A stretch of DNA of 64,000 nucleotides, from assembly GCF_014651055.1 (NCBI RefSeq), contig NZ_BMWD01000005.1:1-64000 (forward strand), in the 5' to 3' direction. The first letter of the stretch is position 1. Every line of letters begins with the position of its first letter. Below are positions 17,255-26,089 of the stretch, piece after piece. The stretch is from Streptomyces fructofermentans. Its GTDB lineage: Bacteria; Actinomycetota; Actinomycetes; Streptomycetales; Streptomycetaceae. The translations under genes and the position numbers were made by a program. The notes beneath the pieces were generated by a model. The model saw only the letters and a list, made by a program, of their open reading frames with translations, had not been told where the DNA came from and made no database searches.

Positions 17255-17260
17255 TAGAGT
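17255..17260 (+). promoter_or_regulatory. -10 box of a leaderless transcript
   Basis: TAGAGT is followed after 6 nt by the GTG at 17267, the spacing expected when transcription starts on the first base of the start codon. Confidence 0.5.
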
Positions 17261-17266
17261 GGTGGA

Positions 17267-18325
17267 GTGTCAATGGTCCGCACAGTGAACGGCGACTGGC
17301 TCATACGCGGGCGGGACGGCAGGCTCAGCGCCTACGCCCCGCTGGACGAAGAGGTGCGCTGCTGGGCCCAGCAGCATCCGGGCGGCTCCTGGTCGGCGCC
17401 CCGCGCGGTGGGCGGCGACCAGCGGGTGCATCCCGTCCTCGCCCTGGGCCAGGGAGCCGACGGATACGCCCACTTGGTGACCTGGCGGCCCACCGGTGCC
17501 GGTGAGGCCGGGCTCGTCCACTCGACGCACTTCCGGCCGCACCTCGCCGCGCTCGACTGGAACAGGCTCGGGCACCCCGGCGAGAAGGGACCGCCGACCG
17601 GAGTGCCCGCGGTCGCCGTGGACGCCCAGGGCCGCGCCCACGTCTTCGTACGCAATCCGGCGGGCGGGGTCAGCATGCGCGGCCAGAAGGAGCGCGGCGG
17701 CTGGGGGCCGTGGCGCGACCTGCTCGGCCGGGACGTCGAAGGCGAACTGGCGGCCGTGACGCGGGCGTCGGGGCTCGTCGAGCTGTACGCGACCTCGCCG
17801 GAGGGCGTCCTGCGCTGGACCCAGGCCGGTCCCGGCCACATCCCCGAACTCGACGACGAGCCGCTGAAGGCGGACGCGCGGCCGGGCACCCTCACGGCGC
17901 TGCCGACCTCCGACGACCACGTCACGCTGTTCTTCACGGACGGCACGGACACCGTGTGCGCCTGGCGGGCCGGCGCCGACCCGGTCCCGCTGGTGACCTG
18001 TGCCGGGCCGGGGCCGGTGTCCGCGGTCCGCTGCGTCCTCGACGGGGTCGACTGCACGCTGCTGGCCCAGCGCTCGGCCGACGGCCGTGTCGCCTTCGCG
18101 GCGTATCCGACCGAGCAGGAGTCCGCCGGTGCCTGGTGGACCGAGTCCGGGCCCCGGCTGCCCCCGGGCGCGCGGGTGTCGGTGGGCGAGGACCACGAGG
18201 GCCGGGTCGTGGCGGCCACGCTCCGGCCGGACGGCGGGGAGCTGCTGCTGACCCGCCGCAAGGACGAACCGGGGCTCGCCCTGGAGGCATGGCGGCCGGT
18301 GCCGGCCACTCCGCCGCGCCCCTGA
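17267..18325 (+). CDS. Predicted beta-propeller protein of unknown function
   Basis: A 352-residue protein with no signal peptide. It is built of repeating beta-strand blades: HPVLALGQGADGYAHLVTWRPT, VPAVAVDAQGRAHVFVRNPAGG, ELAAVTRASGLVELYATSPEG. These resemble PLL/fucose-lectin-like propellers found in actinomycete proteins. I do not recognise a catalytic motif. Two starts are possible: the GTG at 17267, which fits a leaderless transcript, and the ATG at 17273, which has a GGTGGAG box at 17261-17267. It is divergent from the NYN gene. Confidence 0.6.
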   Translation: MSMVRTVNGDWLIRGRDGRLSAYAPLDEEVRCWAQQHPGGSWSAPRAVGGDQRVHPVLALGQGADGYAHLVTWRPTGAGEAGLVHSTHFRPHLAALDWNRLGHPGEKGPPTGVPAVAVDAQGRAHVFVRNPAGGVSMRGQKERGGWGPWRDLLGRDVEGELAAVTRASGLVELYATSPEGVLRWTQAGPGHIPELDDEPLKADARPGTLTALPTSDDHVTLFFTDGTDTVCAWRAGADPVPLVTCAGPGPVSAVRCVLDGVDCTLLAQRSADGRVAFAAYPTEQESAGAWWTESGPRLPPGARVSVGEDHEGRVVAATLRPDGGELLLTRRKDEPGLALEAWRPVPATPPRP

Positions 18326-18860
18326 CACGGACGTACGGGCCTTCGGGGCGCCCAGGGCCCTTCACGGGCCCTCCCGGGGCGGTCGGCACCGCTCGCCGCC
18401 GAGTTGCTGCCACGGATGCGCGGAGGCGCGGCAACCGGCCCTGCGCGGGCGTGAACGGGGTGGGGCCGCCCCCGGCCCGAGGTGCCGGAGCCGGCTCCGT
18501 CGAGGTGGGCCCGGCCGTGCGCGAGGGAGCCCGGTGTGCTCCGGCCGACGGACCGGACTGGCACGGGAGTTCGGCCGACGGTGGTGAACGTGGCGGCTCG
18601 GCCGGGGAGTTCGGCCCCGCGATGGTGAACAGGCAGGCTCGGTGGGGAGTCCGGCTGTGGCTGTGGCTGTGGCTGTGGCTGTGGCTGCGGGCGCCGGAGC
18701 GCGGCGTCGGCCGGTCGGCGGACGGGCCCGGCCCGTGGTTCCGTCTTCGCCGCGTTGCGGGCGGCCCGCGTCCGTGAGTTCCGGCGTGATGCGGGCGCGG
18801 CACCGAGCCGTGGCCGTCCGCCCACGGCCGGCGCGTCGGCGGCCCCGGCGCGGGATCGCC
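18326..18860. other. Gene-free GC-rich interval
   Basis: More than 500 nt with no supported gene. It holds a short hexamer repeat (18655-18690) and ends in a strong terminator (18860-18895). Several frames are open only because of extreme GC content; none has a family signature or ribosome-binding site. Confidence 0.5.
18655..18690. repeat. Hexamer tandem repeat (CTGTGG)
   Basis: Five perfect CTGTGG copies followed by CTGCGG. It lies in a non-coding interval and could vary in copy number between strains by replication slippage. Confidence 0.8.
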
Positions 18861-18895
18861 GATGCCCGGCACACCCATCGGTGTGCCGGGCATCG
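18860..18895. terminator. Bidirectional terminator
   Basis: A perfect 16-bp stem (18860-18875 with 18880-18895) and a CATC loop, between the rightward propeller gene and the leftward fadB, so it can stop both transcripts. Confidence 0.85.
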
Positions 18896-18912
18896 GTGTG
18901 TTCAGGCAGCGG

Positions 18913-21048
18913 TTACGCGGGGACGCTCGCCACGCCCTGCGCCAGGAACGGCTTGCCGTTCACGCGCTCGGAGACACCCTCGCGGTCCAGGTACGGCGTG
19001 ATGCCGCCCAGGTGGAAGGGCCAGCCCGCACCCGTGATCAGGCACAGGTCGATGTCCTGCGCCTCGGCGACGACACCCTCGTCGAGCATGAGCCCGATCT
19101 CCTGGGCGACGGCGTCGAGCACGCGGGCCCGCACCTGCTCCTCGGTCAGGACGACGTCGCCCTGCTTCAGCAGCGCGGCGACCTCCGGGTCCAGCTCCGG
19201 CTTGAAGCCGTTCTCGGCGGAGTACACGTAGAAGCCGCGCTTGCCCGCCTTGACGACGGCGGCGAGGTTCGGGGAGACCGTGAAGCGGTCCGGGAAGGAC
19301 CGGTTGAGGGTCTCGGACACGTGCAGGCCGATCGCGGGACCGACCAGCTCCAGGAGCACCAGCGGCGACATCGGCAGGCCGAGCGGCTCGACGGCCCTCT
19401 CGGCGACCTCGACCGAGGTGCCCTCGTCGATGACGTTCTGGATCTCGCCCATGAAGCGGGTGAGGATGCGGTTGACGACGAACGCCGGGGCGTCCTTCAC
19501 CAGCACCGCGGTCTTCTTGAGCTTCTTGGCGACGGCGAACGCCGTGGCCAGCGAGGCGTCGTCGGTCTGCTCGCCGCGCACGATCTCCAGGAGCGGGAGG
19601 ATCGCGACCGGGTTGAAGAAGTGGAAGCCGACGACCCGCTCGGGGTTCTTCAGCTTCGAGGCCATCTCGGTGATCGAGAGCGACGAGGTGTTCGTGGCGA
19701 GGATCGCGTGCGCCGGAACGACGGCCTCGACCTCCGCGAACACCTGCTGCTTGACGCCGATCTCCTCGAAGACGGCCTCGATGACGAAGTCGGCGTCGGA
19801 GAAGCCCTCCGCCTTGTCCAGCACGCCGGAGACCAGGGCCTTGAGGCGGTTGGCCTTGTCCTGGTTGATACGGCGCTTGCCGAGCAGCTTGTCGATCTCG
19901 GCGTGCACGTAGCCCACGCCCTTGTCGACGCGCTCCTGGTCGATGTCCGTCAGCACGACGGGCACTTCGAGGCGGCGCAGGAAGAGCAGCGCGAGCTGCG
20001 AGGCCATCAGGCCCGCGCCCACGACGCCGACCTTGGTGACCGGACGCGCGAGCGACTTGTCCGGAGCACCGGCGGGGCGCTTGCCGCGCTTCTGCACGAG
20101 GTTGAACGCGTAGATGCCGGCGCGCAGTTCGCCACCCATGATCAGGTCGGCGAGGGCCACGTCCTCGGCGTCGTAACCCTTCTGCAGGTCACCGTCCTTG
20201 GCCGCCGCGATGATGTCCAGCGCGCGGTACGCGGCCGGGGCGGCGCCGTGCACCTTGCCGTCCGCGACGGCGCGGCCCTTGGCGACGGCCTGGTCCCAGG
20301 CCTCGCCGCGGTCGATCGCGGCACGCTCGACGACGATCTCGCCCTTGAGGACCGAGGCGGTCCACAGCAGGGACTGCTCCAGGAAGTCCGCACCCTCGAA
20401 CAGCGCGTCGGCGATGCCGAGTTCGTAGACCTGCGAGCCCTTGAGCTGCTTGTTCTGGTTGAGCGAGTTCTCGATGATCACCGAGACCGCGCGGTCGGCG
20501 CCGATCAGGTTCGGCAGGATCGTGCAGCCGCCCCAGCCGGGTACCAGGCCGAGGAAGACCTCGGGGAGCGAGAAGGCCGGCAGGGCCGCGGAGACCGTGC
20601 GGTACGAGCAGTGCAGGCCGACCTCGACGCCGCCGCCCATCGCCGCGCCGTTGTAGTAGGCGAAGGTGGGCACGCCGATACCGGCGAGGCGCTTGAAGAC
20701 CTCGTGGCCGCCCTTGCCGATGGCGAGCGCGTCGTCGTGCTTCTTCAGCAGCTCGACGCCCTTGAGGTCCGCGCCGACGGCGAAGATGAACGGCTTGCCG
20801 GTGACGCCGGCGCCGACGATCTCACCGGCCGCCGCCTCCTTCTCGACCTGGTCGAGGGCGGTGTTCAGGTTCGCCAGCGACTGCGGGCCGAAGGTGGTCG
20901 GCTTGGTGTGGTCGAAGCCGTTGTCCAGCGTGATGAGCGCGAAGCGCCCCGCGTTGAACGGCAGGTCCAGGTGACGTACGTGCGCGGACGTCACGACCTC
21001 GTCCGGGAACAGCTCGGCCGCGCCCTTCAGGAGTTCGGTGGTGCTCAC
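18913..21048 (-). CDS. fadB: Fatty-acid oxidation multifunctional enzyme (FadB/FadJ-type)
   Basis: A 711-residue fusion of enoyl-CoA hydratase and 3-hydroxyacyl-CoA dehydrogenase, which together hydrate trans-2-enoyl-CoA and oxidise the product to 3-ketoacyl-CoA with NAD+. The hydratase domain is about residues 1-200 (GAGVTGKPFIFAVGADLKG). The NAD-binding domain starts near 340 (VGVVGAGLMASQ), then VGFHFFNP and the C-terminal dehydrogenase helices. Start chosen at the GTG at 21048: it overlaps the thiolase stop by 4 nt (GTGA) and has GGAGG upstream. The upstream in-frame extension lies within the thiolase gene. The gene pair forms a beta-oxidation operon. Confidence 0.9.
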   Translation of the reverse strand: MSTTELLKGAAELFPDEVVTSAHVRHLDLPFNAGRFALITLDNGFDHTKPTTFGPQSLANLNTALDQVEKEAAAGEIVGAGVTGKPFIFAVGADLKGVELLKKHDDALAIGKGGHEVFKRLAGIGVPTFAYYNGAAMGGGVEVGLHCSYRTVSAALPAFSLPEVFLGLVPGWGGCTILPNLIGADRAVSVIIENSLNQNKQLKGSQVYELGIADALFEGADFLEQSLLWTASVLKGEIVVERAAIDRGEAWDQAVAKGRAVADGKVHGAAPAAYRALDIIAAAKDGDLQKGYDAEDVALADLIMGGELRAGIYAFNLVQKRGKRPAGAPDKSLARPVTKVGVVGAGLMASQLALLFLRRLEVPVVLTDIDQERVDKGVGYVHAEIDKLLGKRRINQDKANRLKALVSGVLDKAEGFSDADFVIEAVFEEIGVKQQVFAEVEAVVPAHAILATNTSSLSITEMASKLKNPERVVGFHFFNPVAILPLLEIVRGEQTDDASLATAFAVAKKLKKTAVLVKDAPAFVVNRILTRFMGEIQNVIDEGTSVEVAERAVEPLGLPMSPLVLLELVGPAIGLHVSETLNRSFPDRFTVSPNLAAVVKAGKRGFYVYSAENGFKPELDPEVAALLKQGDVVLTEEQVRARVLDAVAQEIGLMLDEGVVAEAQDIDLCLITGAGWPFHLGGITPYLDREGVSERVNGKPFLAQGVASVPA

Positions 21049-22271
21049 TTGTCGCCTCCGGCGTCCTTGTGGTGCGGGTTCTCCCAGATGACCGTCGCGC
21101 CCATGCCGAAGCCGACGCACATGGTGGTGAGGCCGTAGCGGACCTCGGGCTGCTCCTCGAACTGGCGGGCCAGCTGCGTCATCAGTCGGACGCCGGAGGA
21201 GGCCAGCGGGTGGCCGTACGCGATGGCGCCGCCGTACTGGTTGACGCGCGCGTCGTCGTCGGCGATGCCGTAGTGCTCCAGGAAGGCCAGCACCTGGACG
21301 GCGAAGGCCTCGTTGATCTCGAAGAGGTTGATGTCCTCGATCGACAGGCCCGCCTTGGCGAGGGCCTTCTCCGTGGCCGGGATCGGGCCGTAGCCCATGA
21401 CCTCCGGCTCGACACCGGCGAAGGCGTAGGAGACCAGGCGCATTTTGACCGGCAGGTCGTGCTCGCGGGCGAAGTCCTCGGACGCGAGGATCGAGGCCGT
21501 GGCGCCGTCGTTCAAACCGGCCGCGTTGCCGGCGGTGACCCGGCCGTGCACGCGGAACGGGGTCTTCAGGCCGGACAGGTTCTCCAGCGTGGTGCCCGGG
21601 CGCATCGGCTCGTCGGCGGTGACCAGGCCCCAGCCCGTCTCACCGACCTCCGCGTTGGAGTTGCGCACCGAGATCGGCACCAGGTCCTGCTGGATCTTGC
21701 CGTTGGCGTACGCCTTCGCGGCCTTCTCCTGCGAGCGCACGGCGTACTCGTCGGCGCGCTGCTTGGTGATGGTCGGGTAGCGGTCGTGCAGGTTCTCGGC
21801 GGTCATGCCCATGAACAGGGCGGACTCGTCGACCAGCTTCTCGCTCACGAAGCGCGGGTTCGGGTCGACGCCCTCGCCCATGGGGTGGCGGCCCATGTGC
21901 TCGACACCGCCGGCGATGACGGCGTCGTAGGCGCCGAAGGCGATGGAGCCCGCGGTCGCCGTCACGGCGGTCAGGGCGCCGGCGCACATGCGGTCGATCG
22001 AGTAGCCGGGGACGGACTGCGGGAGCCCGGCCAGGATTCCGGCGGTGCGGCCGAGCGTCAGGCCCTGGTCGCCGATCTGCGTGGTCGCGGCGATGGCGAC
22101 CTCGTCGATCTTCTTCGGGTCGAGGCCGGGGTTGCGGCGCAGCAGCTCCCGGATCGCCTTCACGACGAGGTCGTCGGCACGGGTCTCGTGGTAAATGCCC
22201 TTCGGGCCCGCCTTGCCGAACGGGGTGCGGACGCCGTCGACGAAGACGACATCCCTGACGGTACGAGGCAC
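21045..22271 (-). CDS. Acetyl-CoA acyltransferase (thiolase)
   Basis: A 408-residue thiolase, which cleaves 3-ketoacyl-CoA with CoA in beta-oxidation. The acylated cysteine lies in RMCAGALTAV (near residue 93), then NEAFAVQVLAF, the catalytic histidine in GHPLASSG, and the second cysteine in CVGFGMGAT close to the C-terminus. Length is normal. The GTG start at 22271 has GGAGGAG about seven bases upstream; an upstream extension adds Cys/Ala-rich sequence unlike thiolases. It is the first gene of a two-gene operon with the downstream FadB-like protein, as in E. coli fadAB but in the opposite order. Confidence 0.9.
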   Translation of the reverse strand: MPRTVRDVVFVDGVRTPFGKAGPKGIYHETRADDLVVKAIRELLRRNPGLDPKKIDEVAIAATTQIGDQGLTLGRTAGILAGLPQSVPGYSIDRMCAGALTAVTATAGSIAFGAYDAVIAGGVEHMGRHPMGEGVDPNPRFVSEKLVDESALFMGMTAENLHDRYPTITKQRADEYAVRSQEKAAKAYANGKIQQDLVPISVRNSNAEVGETGWGLVTADEPMRPGTTLENLSGLKTPFRVHGRVTAGNAAGLNDGATASILASEDFAREHDLPVKMRLVSYAFAGVEPEVMGYGPIPATEKALAKAGLSIEDINLFEINEAFAVQVLAFLEHYGIADDDARVNQYGGAIAYGHPLASSGVRLMTQLARQFEEQPEVRYGLTTMCVGFGMGATVIWENPHHKDAGGDK

Positions 22272-22450
22272 GATGGCTCTCCTCCAGGGTGCGGGATGGC
22301 ACTGCTGCGCGGCGCACGCGGCTGAGCGCGCGCTCACCTCTCCATGCTACTTACGAGTAACCATGCTGCCCAGTCCTCGGGCCGGGAGCGGCGAAGGTCA
22401 CACATGTCCCTACCACGGGAGGGGCGCGCGGAACGGCGCGGCAGGCCGCT

Positions 22451-22492
22451 CCGGCGCGGGTCCCGACCGCCCCCGAACGGCCCCCGCGCCGG
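22451..22492 (-). terminator. Terminator after the lacI-type gene
   Basis: A 10-bp perfect stem, CCGGCGCGGG (22451-22460) with CCCGCGCCGG (22483-22492), and a 22-nt loop. It lies just after the leftward regulator stop codon at 22505. Confidence 0.5.
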
Positions 22493-22504
22493 TGTCCCCG
22501 CCGC

Positions 22505-23536
22505 TCAGGGCCGTGGTGGCGCGGTCGAGCCGCGAGGGGTGAGCACCGGTGTGGGCACGGGATGCGATCCGGGCCCCTCGCCGGTGATCACTCCGAAGAG
22601 CGTGCGGGCGACGTCCGCCCCGAACCCGTGCACGTCGTGGCTCATCGCGGACAGCGTCGGATGCGTCAGACGGCACAACTGCGAGTCGTCCCAGGCGAGC
22701 AGCGACACGTCCGCGGGCACGCCCAGCCCCATCTCGGAGGCGACCGACAGTCCCGCCACGGCCATGATGTCGTTGTCGTAGACGATCGCGGTGGGCCGGT
22801 CGGAGGGGGCGGCGGACAGCAGCGACCGGGTGGCCCGGGCCCCCGCCTCGCCCGAGAAGTCGGTCGCGACCTGCCGGGCCCCGGCGAGCCCCAGCACCCG
22901 GGCCGCCTCGTCGAACGCGGCCGTACGGATCGCCGTGTGCCCGAGCCCCGCGGCGCCGCCCACCCGTGCGACCCGCCGGTGCCCCAGCGCCGCGAGATAG
23001 CGCACGGCCTCGGTGACCGCGGTCGCGTCGTCGGTCCACACCGAGGTCAGTCCCCCGGTGAGCGAGGGGTGCCCGACGGCCACGACGGGCACGCCCAGCC
23101 GTTCGGCGGCGGCCGCGCGGGGGTCGTCGGCCCGGAAGTCCACCAGGATCGACCCGCTGACCTGCCTCCCCCGCCACCAGGCCTCCTGGATCCCGACCTC
23201 CTCGTCGACGCTGCGCACGAGCCGCAGCAGCAGGGCGCAGGACTGCTCCGTCAGCACGCTCTCCACCCCCGACACGAACTCCATGTAGAAGGGTTCGAGT
23301 CCCAGCAGCCGCGCGGGCCGGCACACGGCCAGGCCGACCACGTCGACCCGCCGGCCCGCGAGCGAGCGCGCGGCCAGGTTGGGTTCCCAGCCCAGCTCGC
23401 GGGCCGCCCGGAAGATCCTGTCCCGGGTCGTCCCGGACAGTCCGGGCTTCTGGTTGAAGGCCAGCGACACGGCACCCTTCGACACCCCGGCGCGGGCCGC
23501 GACGTCCTTGATGGTGACGCGGGGCGGTGTCGTCAT
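22505..23536 (-). CDS. LacI-family transcriptional regulator of the beta-mannosidase locus
   Basis: A 343-residue LacI/GalR repressor. The N-terminal helix-turn-helix (VTIKDVAARAGVSKGAVSLAFNQ, residues 7-29) and hinge helix (PNLAARSLAG) are followed by a periplasmic-binding-like effector domain (VVGLAVCRP, SVWTDDATAVTEAVRYL, YDNDIMAVAGLSVASEMGLGVPADVSLLAWDD). The start ATG overlaps the beta-mannosidase stop (ATGA), so the two are coupled. It probably represses itself, the mannosidase and the divergent importer through the palindromes at 25937-26020, with a mannoside as inducer. The ligand is inferred from context. Confidence 0.88.
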   Translation of the reverse strand: MTTPPRVTIKDVAARAGVSKGAVSLAFNQKPGLSGTTRDRIFRAARELGWEPNLAARSLAGRRVDVVGLAVCRPARLLGLEPFYMEFVSGVESVLTEQSCALLLRLVRSVDEEVGIQEAWWRGRQVSGSILVDFRADDPRAAAAERLGVPVVAVGHPSLTGGLTSVWTDDATAVTEAVRYLAALGHRRVARVGGAAGLGHTAIRTAAFDEAARVLGLAGARQVATDFSGEAGARATRSLLSAAPSDRPTAIVYDNDIMAVAGLSVASEMGLGVPADVSLLAWDDSQLCRLTHPTLSAMSHDVHGFGADVARTLFGVITGEGPGSHPVPTPVLTPRGSTAPPRP

Positions 23537-25929
23537 CGTGCGGGCTCCACGCAGTACAGGGCGGATCGGGCGGTCACCGCGTCCGCGGTGTCCGGAGTCT
23601 CCCAGCCGCGCACCCCGATGGTCACCCGTTCGCCCGGAAGCAGCGTGACGAGCCCTCGGTCGGCCCGCGCCGAGGGCGCCAGCCGGTCGGCCTGGAGCAG
23701 CAGGTCCCGCACGAGGGTGTGGGCCGTGACGGTCACCCGGCCCGGGGCGACCGAGACGTCGAACCGCGGCCGGGGGTAGGGGATGTCGCGGTCGGGCGCC
23801 GGGAAGTGCAGCGCGCGCAGCCCGTCGGCGTCCGCGACCAGGAACTCCCCGGGGCCGGCCGGGCGCAGCTCGCCGGGCACCGGGAGCCGGGCGACCGCGC
23901 GCGCCCCCGCGTCGAACTCCACGACCGCCTCGGCGACCACGGCACCGTCCACGGACATCCGGCGCAGGACCGGAGCGCTCCTCCAGGGCCGTGCCGCCTG
24001 GTTGACGGCGGCGAGGACCGGCCCGCCGGGTCCGGGGCGCAGGGTCAGCAGCCGGTCCGCGTACAGCCGTTTGAGCTCGTGGTAGAGCGGCTTCTCGCGT
24101 CCGTCCCCGTCGATCGCGGCCCAGGAGGTCACCGGCCAGCAGTCGTTGAGCTGCCACAGGACCGTGCCCGCGCACACGGGCCAGTTCGAGCGCCAGTGCT
24201 CGATCCCGGCGGCCACCGCCCGCGCCTGGTTGACCTGCGTGAGGTAGTGCCAGCGGTCGAAGTCCGCCTCCGAGAAGCCTTGTTCGGGTACGGCGAAGTG
24301 GTGCGCGAGTCCGCGGGCGAGCTTGCCGTTCCCGTCCTCCGCCTTCTGGTGGTGCAGCATCCCGGGGGAGTCGGGCGCCGGCTCCTCGCCGGGCAGGGCA
24401 CGCCGCAGCGTGGCGTACGCGGGCGGCGCCTGCCAGCCGAACTCGGCCACGAAGCGCGGGACTTCGAGCGTGTAGTCGGCGTAGTCCCGACGGTTCCACA
24501 CCTCCCACGAGTGGTGGGTGCCGTGCGCCGGATCGTTGGGATGGCGGTCCCAGGAGCCCGACCACGGACTGCCCGCCGCGTACGGCCGCGTGGGGTCCAG
24601 TTCGGCGACGATCCGCGGCAGCAGCCCGAGGTAGTAGCCCTCGCCCCACGAGTCACCGGCCAGCGGGCGCTCCCAGTCCCAGTCCCTGAAGCCCCACAGG
24701 TTCTCGTTGTTGCCGTTCCACAGCACGAGGGAGGGGTGCGGCATCAGGCGTACGACGTTCTCGCGCGCCTCCGCCTCCACCTCCCCGCGCAGCGGCTGCT
24801 CCTCGGGGTAGGCCGCGCAGGCGAAGGGGAAGTCCTGCCAGACCAGCAGGCCCAGTTCGTCGCAGGCGTCGTAGAAGTCCTCGTTCTCGTAGATGCCGCC
24901 GCCCCAGACCCGGACGAGGTCCACGCCCGCCGCAGCCGCCTGGGCCAGCCGGGTGCGGTACCGCTCGCGGGTGACCCGGGACGGCAGGGCGTCGTCCGGG
25001 ATCCAGTTGACGCCCCGCGCGAACAGGCGCTCGCCGTTGACGACGAAGGTGAATCCCGAACCGTGCTCGTCGGCGCTTCGGTCCAGTTCGACGGACCGGA
25101 ACCCGATGCGCCGCCGCCAGGCATCGAGCGGCCCGCTCGCGTCGGAAAGCGTCAACTCCACCTCGTACAGCGGCTGTTCGCCGTATCCGCGTGGCCACCA
25201 CAGCTCGGGGTCCGGCACCTCGACGAGGACGGTCGCGCCGGTGCCGACGACCTCCACCCGTGTCTCGGCGCCGCCCGCGCGGGCGCTCAGGGCGAGTCCC
25301 GCCCGGCCGGCGGTCCGCTCGACGTCGACCAGCAACTCGACGCGGCCGAGACCCTGTTCGACCGTGACGACCGGTCGCACCCGGGCGATGCGCGCCGTCG
25401 ACCAGTGCTCCAGGCGCACCGGCCGCCAGATCCCGGCCGTCACCAGTGTCGGGCCCCAGTCCCAGCCGAAGGAGCAGGCCATCTTGCGGATGTACTGGAA
25501 CGGCTCGGGATAGGCGTTCGGCCGCTCGCCGAGGAGCCCGCGCACCGCCTCGGCCTCGGCGTGGGCGGACCTGAAGCGGACCGAGAGCAGGCCTTCGAGG
25601 CCCGTGACGTCGAAGCGGTGCGAGCGGTGCATGTTCCGCACCGAGCCGAGCTTCCGGCCGTCGAGCGTGATCTCGGCCGCGGTGTCGAGGCCGTCGAAGA
25701 CCAGGTCGGTCCGCTCGTGGCCGCCGGGCAGCGGGCCGAGGGTCCTCTCGTACGTCCACTCGCGCCGCCCCACCCAGCCGACCGCGGCCTCGTTCCGCCC
25801 GAGGAACGGGTCCGGGACGACCCCCGCGGCCAGCAGGTCCGTGTGCACGCAGCCCGGCACCGAGGCCGGCAGCGCCGCCCCGTCGTGCCGCAGGATCCAT
25901 CCCTCGTCCATCGGGGCGACGTCCAGCAT
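23533..25929 (-). CDS. GH2 beta-mannosidase, probably cytoplasmic
   Basis: A 798-residue glycoside hydrolase family 2 enzyme of the beta-mannosidase group, releasing terminal beta-mannose from manno-oligosaccharides or from the Man-beta-1,4-GlcNAc core of N-glycans. The N-terminal sugar-binding domain has RKMACSFGWDWGP. The acid/base Glu lies in NGNNENLWG (near residue 404) and the nucleophile Glu in FVAEFGWQAPP (near 493). There is no signal peptide, so it acts inside the cell on imported sugar. Start set at the ATG at 25929, with AGGAG at 25935-25939; a GTG at 25935 overlaps that box. It is operonic with the downstream LacI gene. Confidence 0.88.
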   Translation of the reverse strand: MLDVAPMDEGWILRHDGAALPASVPGCVHTDLLAAGVVPDPFLGRNEAAVGWVGRREWTYERTLGPLPGGHERTDLVFDGLDTAAEITLDGRKLGSVRNMHRSHRFDVTGLEGLLSVRFRSAHAEAEAVRGLLGERPNAYPEPFQYIRKMACSFGWDWGPTLVTAGIWRPVRLEHWSTARIARVRPVVTVEQGLGRVELLVDVERTAGRAGLALSARAGGAETRVEVVGTGATVLVEVPDPELWWPRGYGEQPLYEVELTLSDASGPLDAWRRRIGFRSVELDRSADEHGSGFTFVVNGERLFARGVNWIPDDALPSRVTRERYRTRLAQAAAAGVDLVRVWGGGIYENEDFYDACDELGLLVWQDFPFACAAYPEEQPLRGEVEAEARENVVRLMPHPSLVLWNGNNENLWGFRDWDWERPLAGDSWGEGYYLGLLPRIVAELDPTRPYAAGSPWSGSWDRHPNDPAHGTHHSWEVWNRRDYADYTLEVPRFVAEFGWQAPPAYATLRRALPGEEPAPDSPGMLHHQKAEDGNGKLARGLAHHFAVPEQGFSEADFDRWHYLTQVNQARAVAAGIEHWRSNWPVCAGTVLWQLNDCWPVTSWAAIDGDGREKPLYHELKRLYADRLLTLRPGPGGPVLAAVNQAARPWRSAPVLRRMSVDGAVVAEAVVEFDAGARAVARLPVPGELRPAGPGEFLVADADGLRALHFPAPDRDIPYPRPRFDVSVAPGRVTVTAHTLVRDLLLQADRLAPSARADRGLVTLLPGERVTIGVRGWETPDTADAVTARSALYCVEPAR

Positions 25930-25936
25930 GCGCACT

Positions 25937-25952
25937 CCTAAACCGGTCTAGG
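25937..25952. promoter_or_regulatory. LacI-type operator O1 at the mannosidase start
   Basis: CCTAAACC|GGTCTAGG is a 16-bp palindrome with one mismatched pair and a central CG. It covers the ribosome-binding site of the mannosidase gene. It also matches 12 of 16 positions of the DasR dre consensus, so DasR cannot be excluded, but the linked LacI gene makes LacI the simpler reading. Confidence 0.55.
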
Positions 25953-26002
25953 CCATGACTGACCAGGGCTGGGAAATACTTCTGCATCGTTGGCGGAATT
26001 GG

Positions 26003-26020
26003 GACTTTACCGGTTCAGTA
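26003..26020. promoter_or_regulatory. LacI-type operator O2 before the importer operon
   Basis: GACTTTACC|GGTTCAGTA has the same ACCGGT core as O1, with weaker flanking symmetry (6 of 9). The centres of the two sites are 67 bp apart, and O2 is nearer to the importer genes. Confidence 0.4.
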
Positions 26021-26089
26021 ACGGCTGCCAGAGTGCGGAACCAGCCATCCCCACCCGTGCTCATCCGTCCCTGAACGGAGCTGGTGCAA

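Noticed and set aside
18326-18860. Protein-coding gene in the interval between the propeller gene and fadB
   Set aside because: All open frames are Arg/Pro/Gly-rich, cross the hexamer repeat and lack a ribosome-binding site or recognisable domain.
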